From an uncultured Anaerolineaceae bacterium (lineage in GTDB: Bacteria > Chloroflexota > Anaerolineae > Promineifilales > Promineifilaceae): DNA of 36,053 bases. The notes under the pieces were generated by a model. It ran no database searches and was not told the origin of the DNA. It saw nothing but the letters and a program-made list of their open reading frames with translations. A program made the translations under genes and the position numbers. The stretch spans positions 1-36,053 of the forward strand of contig CALBTC010000170.1 in the NCBI GenBank assembly GCA_937967805.1, read 5' to 3'. This document shows positions 12,649-19,027 of the stretch, in pieces (position 1 is the first letter of the stretch; each line of letters begins with the position of its first letter).

Positions 12649-12749
12649 CTGTTTTGTTCTTCTCCCTTATCCCTTGCGCTTCTTGTGGAAAACTCATTTT
12701 GGTTTGCTACGTTCTATTAAACACGAATTTCGCCAGATGGTTGCATACT

Positions 12750-13151
12750 CTACGCGACCTTTATTTTTCGTTCAACAACTTCCTGTTCCAAAATCTGGAA
12801 TGCGCGCACCCGAGGCGTCATTTTGTCACGCAAAGAAACGATGATGTGTAAGGCTTCCGGGTAGAATGCCAGCGCAATATCCCTGGCCGAAGGGTGTGCC
12901 GGCCCCTGGGGATGGGAATGGTAAATGGCCAGAAGAAGCCAACCCGTGGCCTCCAGCGCCAGCAGCGTCTCGATCTGCTGCTGCGGGTCCATTTCATAGG
13001 CCGCTGGGCTTTTTAAGATGTTGTCGATGGGGTAAACGGCCGTCACCACCCCCTTCTCGTTCCCCGCCAGCAGCCCACACCCTTCCAGCGGATAACACGC
13101 CTTTAAATGATCGATCATTTGGTTGAAGAATGGCCGGGGAATGGTCAACAT
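12750..13151 (-). CDS. JAMM/MPN-domain metallopeptidase (M67, Mec+/RadC-like)
   Basis: A protein of 133 residues consisting only of an MPN/JAMM domain. The zinc and catalytic residues can be placed: E23 (PLEGCGLLAG), then H78, H80, S88 and D91 in the JAMM pattern YHSHPQGPAHPSARD. In bacteria such stand-alone proteins often release amino acids or ubiquitin-like sulfur carriers (ThiS/MoaD type) from their C-terminus. No such carrier gene is next to it here, so the substrate is unknown. The ATG at 13151 has GAGGT 6 nt upstream; an in-frame TTG at 13166 is rejected. The leader of this gene overlaps the terminator hairpin 13163-13207 of the upstream cupredoxin gene, so some read-through or a start within it must be assumed. 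Confidence 0.85.
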   Translation of the reverse strand: MLTIPRPFFNQMIDHLKACYPLEGCGLLAGNEKGVVTAVYPIDNILKSPAAYEMDPQQQIETLLALEATGWLLLAIYHSHPQGPAHPSARDIALAFYPEALHIIVSLRDKMTPRVRAFQILEQEVVERKIKVA

Positions 13152-13162
13152 AGTTCTACCTC

Positions 13163-13207
13163 GCAAACAAAAAGGGCCGCCACTGTAGCACGACCCTTTT
13201 TGTTTGC
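13163..13207 (-). terminator. Rho-independent terminator between the cupredoxin and JAMM genes
   Basis: A perfect 14-bp stem, GCAAACAAAAAGGG / CCCTTTTTGTTTGC, with a 17-nt loop. It lies 27 bp after the cupredoxin stop on the minus strand. Its A- and T-rich halves let it act in either direction. It also covers the ribosome-binding area of the JAMM gene. Confidence 0.75.
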
Positions 13208-13233
13208 CAATGTTCGGTTTTCAGTTGTTTGGC

Positions 13234-13647
13234 TTACGGCTCTACCGTTAGCTCACCAACCATACCGCCGGCTGCATGGCCGGCAATGGTGCACACAATT
13301 TGGTACGTTCCGGCGGCCGGTGCCACGAAGCGAATCGTGTTGGTTTCACCACCGTCTACCGTCCCGGTGCTAATCCCTCGCACCGCATCATCGGCGGTCG
13401 CTTCAACAGGGTCGATCCGGTTTGACACCAGGACCCAGCTATGCTCCAGGGCACCCCCATTTTCAAAGGTCAGATTCACTTCCTGGCCTTCTTGCAGCGT
13501 TAGGGAAGCGGGATCAAAGACAAAGGTGTCGGTTCCGGTTATGGTAATTGATACCGGCTCGGGAACGGCCGTTTCTTCACTACCGCCACAGGCCACCATC
13601 AAAATAGAAAGTATCAGCAAAACTGCCGGGAAAAACAGACGTTTCAT
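13234..13647 (-). CDS. Cupredoxin-like lipoprotein (type 1 copper)
   Basis: A protein of 137 residues. A lipoprotein signal (MKRLFFPAVLLILSILMVAC) ends at C20, so the protein is anchored outside the membrane. The rest is a single plastocyanin/azurin-like beta domain. Copper ligands can be proposed from the order His (ALEHSWVLV), Cys (YQIVCTIAGH), His (the H after TIAG) and Met (AAGGMVGELTV), which is the normal type 1 site. Such proteins carry single electrons to or from membrane oxidoreductases. The ATG at 13647 has AAGGAG about 10 nt upstream; an in-frame TTG at 13656 is too close to that site. Terminators lie on both sides, so it is probably its own transcription unit. Confidence 0.88.
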   Translation of the reverse strand: MKRLFFPAVLLILSILMVACGGSEETAVPEPVSITITGTDTFVFDPASLTLQEGQEVNLTFENGGALEHSWVLVSNRIDPVEATADDAVRGISTGTVDGGETNTIRFVAPAAGTYQIVCTIAGHAAGGMVGELTVEP

Positions 13648-13768
13648 AATGCGCAAGCTCCTTTTTTGCGTTTAAAACGTTCAAATTAAACTAAATGTTC
13701 TGCACGCTTTATGCTACTTCAGTTGCTAAAAGAAGCTTGCTTTTCTCATCTACCGTGAAGCATTGCAC

Positions 13769-13803
13769 AAAAAAAGTCCCAAGAGGATCGCTCTCGGGAC
13801 TTT
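13769..13803 (-). terminator. Rho-independent terminator of the aspartase/fumarase gene
   Basis: On the minus strand AAAGTCCC pairs with GGGACTTT, continued inward by AGAG/CTCT after one mismatch, and is followed by a run of seven T. It begins 28 bp after the stop codon at 13832. Confidence 0.85.
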
Positions 13804-13831
13804 AAGGAACAAACTGTGGTTGATACGGCCG

Positions 13832-15265
13832 TTACTTCTGAATACCGCCTTCCGTCAGAGAGCGAACATTCAGCAGCCGATCGGCCTCTTCTTCGTCCAG
13901 ATACCCTTTCTCAATCACCACTTCGCGCACGGTGCGGTTAGAGGCCATCGCCTCTTTGGCCACCTCGGCCCCCTTCTGGTAACCAATTACCGGATTGAGC
14001 GCGGTGACCAAAATGGCATTCTTGGCCAGCCAGCCTTCCGCCTTCTCCTTGTTGGCCTTCACGCCCACCACGCATTTCTCCGTGAAGGCGTTTACCGAGT
14101 TGATGATCACATCCATGCTCTGGAACAAATTGTAGGCAATGATGGGCATCATGACGTTTAGCTCAAGCTGGCCCGCCTGGCCGCTTAACATCACGGTGAG
14201 ATCGTTGCCCATCACCTGGAACATGGCCATGTTTAGCATCTCGGCCAGCACCGGGTTCACTTTGCCGGGCATAATGGAAGAACCGGGCTGCACGGCGGGC
14301 AGGCGAATCTCGTCCAGGCCTGTGCTGGGTCCCGAAGAAAGCAGACGAAAATCGTTGGCAATGCGGGTAAGGTCCTGCGCCAGCGTGCGCAGCGCGCCGC
14401 TGAAGTGAACGGCGTCGCCCATGCTCTGCATCGACTCAAACAAGTTGTCAGATTCGTGCAGTTCCAGTCCGGTCAGGCGTCCCAGCGTGGCCACCATGCG
14501 CCGGTGGTATTCGGTGTGCGCATTCAGGCCGGTGCCCGTGGCGGTGCCGCCAATCCCCAGGCGGCGCAGGCCGTCGGCAGCCTGAGCAATTTTTTCTCGA
14601 TCGCGCTCCACGGCGCGGGCATAGGCGCTAAACTCCTGGCCCAGGCGCACCGGCACAGCATCTTGCAGGTGGGTACGGCCGCTTTTCACCACATCGTCAA
14701 CCTCTGACGCCTTGCCATTCAGGGCATCGGCCAATGTTTTCAGGGAAGCCAGCAGCTCATCCAGCCGCCACAGGCAGCCCAGGCGGATGGCGGTGGGGAT
14801 AGTATCATTGGTTGATTGGGCCATGTTGACATGGTCGTTGGGATGCACCGGCTTTTTGGCTGCTTCCAGCCCGTAGCCTAAATGTTCATTAGCCAGATTG
14901 GCGATCACTTCATTGATGTTCATGTTGTGGCTGGTGCCGGCCCCGGCCTGGATTGGGTCCACGACAAATTGATCGGCGTGACGGCCGTCTATCACCTCGT
15001 CTGCCGCCATCATGATCGCCTGGGCCATCGCATCCCCGGAGACCACCTTACCCTCCACTTCTTTGTCCTGAAACAACCCTAAATCTGAATTCACTTCGGC
15101 TGCTGCGCGTTTAATTGTGGCCATAGACCAGACAAAGGCAGGATACGGCCGTAAACCCGTAATCGGAAAATTATGGATGGCCCGTTGGGTTTGCGCTCCC
15201 CAGTATGCTTGAGCAGGAACGCGCACCTCGCCTAATGAATCTTTTTCTACGCGGTAATCACTCAT
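13832..15265 (-). CDS. aspA: Aspartate ammonia-lyase / class II fumarate hydratase family enzyme
   Basis: A protein of 477 residues of the fumarase/aspartase superfamily, a cytoplasmic homotetramer. The superfamily signature GSSIMPGKVNP is at about residue 327. Aspartase releases ammonia from aspartate to give fumarate; class II fumarase hydrates fumarate to malate. Two places favour aspartase: GAGTSHNMN (fumarases have SGTQ-NMN) and NMAQSTND (fumarases have QSSND). The LELNVMMP and GVKANKE segments also lean this way. The N-terminus (EKDSLGEVRVPAQAYWGAQTQR) is fumarase-like, so automatic annotation could call it fumC. The ATG at 15265 has AGAGG 6 nt upstream. Neighbours are a ferredoxin and a cupredoxin, with terminators between, so no operon is evident. 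Confidence 0.85.
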   Translation of the reverse strand: MSDYRVEKDSLGEVRVPAQAYWGAQTQRAIHNFPITGLRPYPAFVWSMATIKRAAAEVNSDLGLFQDKEVEGKVVSGDAMAQAIMMAADEVIDGRHADQFVVDPIQAGAGTSHNMNINEVIANLANEHLGYGLEAAKKPVHPNDHVNMAQSTNDTIPTAIRLGCLWRLDELLASLKTLADALNGKASEVDDVVKSGRTHLQDAVPVRLGQEFSAYARAVERDREKIAQAADGLRRLGIGGTATGTGLNAHTEYHRRMVATLGRLTGLELHESDNLFESMQSMGDAVHFSGALRTLAQDLTRIANDFRLLSSGPSTGLDEIRLPAVQPGSSIMPGKVNPVLAEMLNMAMFQVMGNDLTVMLSGQAGQLELNVMMPIIAYNLFQSMDVIINSVNAFTEKCVVGVKANKEKAEGWLAKNAILVTALNPVIGYQKGAEVAKEAMASNRTVREVVIEKGYLDEEEADRLLNVRSLTEGGIQK

Positions 15266-15348
15266 TATTGCCTCTCATCCCTTTTTCAGCGGATCATTCA
15301 ATTATTTTGTGGGTAAATTTTGCTCAACTACTGTATTGGCACAAAGAC

Positions 15349-15398
15349 AAAAAAACCGAATCAGCCACTTTTGCATTTACGCACCAGAGCTAATTCGG
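15349..15398 (-). terminator. Rho-independent terminator of the ferredoxin gene
   Basis: On the minus strand CCGAATTAGC pairs with GCTGATTCGG (one G-U pair) around a 23-nt loop and is followed by seven T. A T-run on the other strand (near 15400) may let it work in both directions. Confidence 0.75.
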
Positions 15399-15452
15399 CT
15401 TTTTTTAAAAGAAAGACCTGTCGCCGTGGCAGCAAGCCTTAATAGTCTAATG

Positions 15453-15860
15453 TTAATCCAGGGCGTCGTAGCCGGGCCCTTCAGAGAAGAAATCGTAATT
15501 CGGTGGAATATCCTCAGTGAGGTCCAGAATTTCACCACCGGACAACTGCTTGGCATTGAGCAATTTTACTTGATGCCCATCTACCTCACCCTCAAACGGC
15601 GCGCCGTCGGGCAGCAATTCTTTGGTGTTGGCAATCCAGACACCGGCGGGCGCTTCGTAATCAAAGGGAACTTCTTCTTCGGGGAAAATTGCTTCGTAGG
15701 GACATTCGGGAACACAGGCACCACAGTCGATGCAGGTATCGGGGTCAATGTAGAGCCAGGGCCATTCTTCTTCCGGTTTCCCCAGGATCATACACTCTAC
15801 CGGGCATACGTCTATGCAAGCGGTGTCGCGTAAACATAAACGGGTCACAATATGGGTCAT
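15453..15860 (-). CDS. Two-cluster ferredoxin (FdxA-like) with a C-terminal extension
   Basis: A protein of 135 residues. The N-terminal 60 residues carry two iron-sulfur cluster motifs: C9, C15, C19 and C23 (CLRDTACIDVCPVEC) and C43, C46, C49 and C53 (CIDCGACVPECP). This arrangement is typical of 7Fe/8Fe bacterial ferredoxins of the FdxA type, which carry electrons in the cytoplasm. The remaining 75 residues have no cysteines and are acidic (PGYDALD at the end). They are longer than in most FdxA proteins, and I do not recognise them. The start has a strong ribosome-binding site, AAGGAGAGG, 5 nt before the ATG. The gene is monocistronic by its terminator. Confidence 0.9.
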   Translation of the reverse strand: MTHIVTRLCLRDTACIDVCPVECMILGKPEEEWPWLYIDPDTCIDCGACVPECPYEAIFPEEEVPFDYEAPAGVWIANTKELLPDGAPFEGEVDGHQVKLLNAKQLSGGEILDLTEDIPPNYDFFSEGPGYDALD

Positions 15861-15901
15861 AAATCCTCTCCTTGCTTTAGGTCAGAAGGTTATTTGGTTT
15901 G

Positions 15902-15954
15902 CGTAACCGGCTTTTTTTGTAGAAATCACCCCAATTTAGCTGATACCGGTTACG
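15902..15954. other. Intergenic region 15861-16169 with a 9-bp inverted repeat
   Basis: The 309-bp gap between the ferredoxin start and the sodX stop holds CGTAACCGG (15902-15910) and its complement CCGGTTACG (15946-15954), separated by 35 nt. It could be an operator for ferredoxin or a degenerate repeat; it lies 41 bp upstream of the ferredoxin ATG. Apart from one ACGGCCGT near 16101, I see nothing else. Confidence 0.4.
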
Positions 15955-16169
15955 ATTGTCCGCACTGATTTTTTTGACTATTTATTGCCAGATTGGACAG
16001 GTGTGGAGTTAATTTCCGATTTTTAATTGACGGGAGGGTCAATGGGTTCATTCTAGCCACAGTAAACTGCTTTGTCAATTCTTTTCATCGTTGGCTGAGA
16101 CGGCCGTTTCCACAGCCGCATTTTACGGAAAAAACCACCATTTTGGGCGAATGCAAAAGCGTTTGCCGA

Positions 16170-16529
16170 TTACAAAAAACGATGGGTAACCTTGCCCAAA
16201 ATCTGGTCTGGGCGCACGGTACCGAAACTGCGGCTGTCTGAGGTTTCGACAGCGTCTGGATTGTCGCCCTGTAAAAAGAAACGGCTGTCTTCGGTAATGG
16301 CCGTAATGCGCTTATTCATTTTGTTGTCTGGCTGAAAGGGATGTTGGGCCAGGACGATGTCGCCAGTTTGTGGTGAAGTGTGACGGTAAGCGGCCGTATC
16401 CAGCAAGACGGTTGTGCCATCGGGAAGGGTGGGGTGCATGGAACGGCCGTTTACCCGCCGCCGCTGCCAACGCGGCAGCAGCAGCTTCAGGTAAGCAAAA
16501 AGAGAGGCAGCAGGTAGCGGCTCAAGCAT
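16170..16529 (-). CDS. sodX: Nickel superoxide dismutase maturation protease (S26-type)
   Basis: A protein of 119 residues with the fold of signal peptidase I (S24/S26). The catalytic serine is S30 in NGRSMHPTLPDGTTVLLD and the general-base lysine is K73 in NKRITAI; the closing box is GDNPDAVETSDSRSFGTV. Its position directly after sodN identifies it as the protease that removes the Ni-SOD propeptide, so that the new N-terminal histidine can bind nickel. There is no long transmembrane segment, which fits cytoplasmic maturation. The ATG at 16529 has no clear ribosome-binding site. A strong terminator sits 22 bp upstream of the start codon, between sodN and this gene, so it is probably made at a lower level by read-through. 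Confidence 0.92.
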   Translation of the reverse strand: MLEPLPAASLFAYLKLLLPRWQRRRVNGRSMHPTLPDGTTVLLDTAAYRHTSPQTGDIVLAQHPFQPDNKMNKRITAITEDSRFFLQGDNPDAVETSDSRSFGTVRPDQILGKVTHRFL

Positions 16530-16550
16530 CGGTCAGGCACCCATAGAAAA

Positions 16551-16580
16551 AAACGCCGACCATTTCGATGGTCGGCGTTT
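16551..16580 (-). terminator. Perfect hairpin terminator between sodN and sodX
   Basis: A 13-bp perfect stem (AAACGCCGACCAT / ATGGTCGGCGTTT) with a 4-nt loop is followed on the minus strand by seven T. It ends sodN transcription 22 bp after the stop and would limit how much sodX message is made. Confidence 0.9.
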
Positions 16581-16602
16581 CAAGAGTCAGGACAAACGTT
16601 GA

Positions 16603-17073
16603 TTAACTGGCGGTGTAATAGGCAACGTCACGGCCCTTGGTGGCCCAGAAAATATTGTGAATCTTTTCTACCGTAGCCATTAATTCCTCTGCATGTTCTT
16701 GATTTACTTCCACCTTGCAAGCGGAGCAAAGCTTGGCCGCCTGCCAAAACGTGTCATGCAGGTCTGGGTACTTTTCCAGGTGAACCGGCTTAAAATAATC
16801 GGTCCATAAGATAAGCAGTTCATCTTTGGCCTTTTGCGCCTGCTCTTCCTTAATAGCAATATAGCGGGACATTGTGTTTAAGTAAGCAGCCCAGGCATTG
16901 GCATCACCGTCGCTTGGCGGGGATAGCGCCAAGATTTTCTTGGTCATTGAAAGCACTGCTTCAGCTTTAATGCGCGCATCTGCCGGGTCGTAAACGCCGC
17001 AAGGACCATCACAGTGTGCGTTTGCTTCTTCTGCCGGGAACCAGTCGTTAATCATAGCCGTCAGATTTTTCAT
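16603..17073 (-). CDS. sodN: Nickel-containing superoxide dismutase SodN
   Basis: A protein of 156 residues that converts superoxide to oxygen and hydrogen peroxide with a mononuclear nickel site. The nickel hook HCDGPCGVYDPA starts at H20, so cleavage after A19 (EEANA|HCDGPC) would give a mature enzyme of 137 residues with His1, Cys2 and Cys6 as ligands. The known hook is HCDxPCGVYDPA, so all nickel ligands are kept. The rest is the expected four-helix bundle. The propeptide (MKNLTAMINDWFPAEEANA) is not a Sec signal, so the enzyme is probably cytoplasmic. The ATG has AAGGAG 8 nt upstream. The maturation protease gene follows on the same strand. Nickel, or the need to replace Fe/Mn enzymes, may regulate it; I found no clear Nur box. 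Confidence 0.96.
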   Translation of the reverse strand: MKNLTAMINDWFPAEEANAHCDGPCGVYDPADARIKAEAVLSMTKKILALSPPSDGDANAWAAYLNTMSRYIAIKEEQAQKAKDELLILWTDYFKPVHLEKYPDLHDTFWQAAKLCSACKVEVNQEHAEELMATVEKIHNIFWATKGRDVAYYTAS

Positions 17074-17118
17074 CGATTTCGCTCCTTCTTGAATGAAATA
17101 TAACTAACTGTCTGAGTA

Positions 17119-17147
17119 ATTATAGTTGTACCAATAATTGCGGCACC
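17119..17147 (-). promoter_or_regulatory. Possible sodN promoter
   Basis: On the minus strand a perfect TATAAT (17124-17119) lies 45 nt before the sodN ATG. The -35 position (GGTGCC at 17 nt) is a weak match, so an activator or another sigma may be involved. On the plus strand TATAAT at 17190-17195 could serve the divergent histidine kinase. Confidence 0.35.
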
Positions 17148-17324
17148 TGTCCATTGGACCAGGGCATATATTTCAGTTTAGCAACTGGATATAATCCCCT
17201 TTTGCGCATCCGGTGGGCAAAAGACACCACTTGGACCTTTCACACCTTATTTACGCCCCTGCCATCCGCTCTCACCATGATCTCCTATGTCCAACTCCCA
17301 CAGAATGATTTAAAGTACTACGAA

Positions 17325-18860
17325 ATGAGCGCTGCAATTGATGAAAGAGACGAAAAAGAAGTCCCCGACTGGAAAGCGCGCCTACGTAATATGCGCCAGG
17401 TTTATTCGGCCGTTTTATCACTGGCCGGGTTAGCGATTGTCGTTCTCGGCCTTCTTTCCTTCCCCGAATACGAAAACCCCTCGATTTTGCTGCTGCTGCT
17501 CTTCTTTGCCATTGCTACACAAAGCACCATGACTTATCTGGTTGGCGGCAATGTGAGCGTCTCCGTGAGCGGTGCGATTAGCTTTGCTGTTGTTGGTCTA
17601 TACGGGCCGGTAGCGGCCGGCATGGCCGCCGCCATTGCCGAATTAGGCCTCTGGCTGCTGAGCTTGCGCCCCAACAATCGAGATTGGAACCATGAAATAG
17701 AGCGCCTAGGTGTCAATGGTGGTATTCATGGCGTTTCCATTTTGCTGGCCGGCCTCGTTTTTGTCTGGCTGCGCAATATGATGGGTACAGGCAGCTTTGT
17801 CATCGAAGGCGTTCCCTGGGTCATCGGAGCCATCGTTGGCGATCAGGTAAATTTCTGGCTGCTCTCCATCATCATCTATCTGGCCAACGGCGTTCGTCCC
17901 AGAGAGGTTTGGCGCGAAAATCGTTGGGCCATCCCCATGAATGTTTTAGTCATGAGCATCGGCGGTGGCATGATTACATTGGCCGTCGATCAATTTGGCC
18001 TGCTGGGTCTGGCCATCTTCGTGCTGCCCATCATCTTATCGGCGTATTCGTTCCGGGTAACGGTGAACAATGCCAAACAGCAGATGGAAAAGCTGGAAGA
18101 TATGGTAACCCTGCGTACCCAGGCATTGGCCGATGCCAATCATAAGCTGGAAGAGCTGCACAAAGAGAAAGATTCCTTCCTGGCCGTCCTCACCCACGAC
18201 ATGCGCACCCCGCTCACCAGCATTCGCGGCTATGGCAGCATCATGAAAGATCGTGAGCTCACCCGCGAACAGCAAGTCAAGATCGCCAAAGTGATTTTGA
18301 ACAGCCAGGATACGCTGCTGGAAATTGTGAACAACATTCTGGAGCTGGAAAAGCTGCAATCCGGTGTGCCGATCCTGTTAGAATCGTCTAACTTTGACCT
18401 GGCGCTGCTGGTGAAAAACACGGCCGAATCCCTGGAAACACAGGCCCTGGAAAAAAGCATTACCCTGAACTATGACCAAATCCCCTCGCCCATCATGGTC
18501 ACGGCCGATATGAGCAAGATTCGCCGGGTGATTTTGAATCTCATCTCCAACGCGCTGAAGTACACGCCAGAGGGTGGTTTGGTCTCGGTACGGACGGATG
18601 TGAGCGGCCGTTTCGCCATATTCCAGGTAGAAGACAACGGCTACGGCATCCCCGCCGACGAGCTGCCCTACATCTTCGACCGCTACAGCCGCGTGAAGGG
18701 CCACCGCCATCTGGCCATCGGCACCGGCCTGGGGCTGGCTATCGTCAAAAGTTTGATCGAAGCCCATGGCGGCGAAATCAACGTCCAGAGCGAAGAAAAC
18801 GTAGGCAGCACCTTCACCTTCAAGCTGCCCCTCACCCAAACGCAACCCAAATCCGAATAA
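17325..18860 (+). CDS. Membrane sensor histidine kinase (orphan)
   Basis: From the ATG at 17325 the protein has 511 residues. The N-terminal 240 residues contain about six to seven hydrophobic helices with no large outside loop, an integral membrane sensor module I cannot name. A coiled coil (QQMEKLEDMVTLRTQALAD) leads to a HisKA domain with THDMRTPLTSIRGYG (phospho-acceptor H291). An HATPase domain follows, with NLISNALKYTPEGG, DNGYGIPADELPYIFDRY and GTGLGLAIVKSLIEAHGG. All catalytic boxes are present. The start is uncertain: ATG 17277 and ATG 17325 are in frame, neither has a good ribosome-binding site, and a TATAAT at 17190 precedes both. No response regulator is adjacent. It diverges from sodN, but shared function is not shown. 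Confidence 0.9.
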   Translation: MSAAIDERDEKEVPDWKARLRNMRQVYSAVLSLAGLAIVVLGLLSFPEYENPSILLLLLFFAIATQSTMTYLVGGNVSVSVSGAISFAVVGLYGPVAAGMAAAIAELGLWLLSLRPNNRDWNHEIERLGVNGGIHGVSILLAGLVFVWLRNMMGTGSFVIEGVPWVIGAIVGDQVNFWLLSIIIYLANGVRPREVWRENRWAIPMNVLVMSIGGGMITLAVDQFGLLGLAIFVLPIILSAYSFRVTVNNAKQQMEKLEDMVTLRTQALADANHKLEELHKEKDSFLAVLTHDMRTPLTSIRGYGSIMKDRELTREQQVKIAKVILNSQDTLLEIVNNILELEKLQSGVPILLESSNFDLALLVKNTAESLETQALEKSITLNYDQIPSPIMVTADMSKIRRVILNLISNALKYTPEGGLVSVRTDVSGRFAIFQVEDNGYGIPADELPYIFDRYSRVKGHRHLAIGTGLGLAIVKSLIEAHGGEINVQSEENVGSTFTFKLPLTQTQPKSE

Positions 18861-19027
18861 CATTTGCCTTATTTGTCTGACAAGTGTAGCCGCGATTTCC
18901 AAATCGCGCTTTCCCGCGCCCTCTAGAACGGGAAAGGGATTTCATAGCTATGGCATGGGAACCGTCGACCACTGAAAGCCGTGCGGCACGATACTGGCTG
19001 CCTTGAATTCAATGGTAAAATAGGAAG

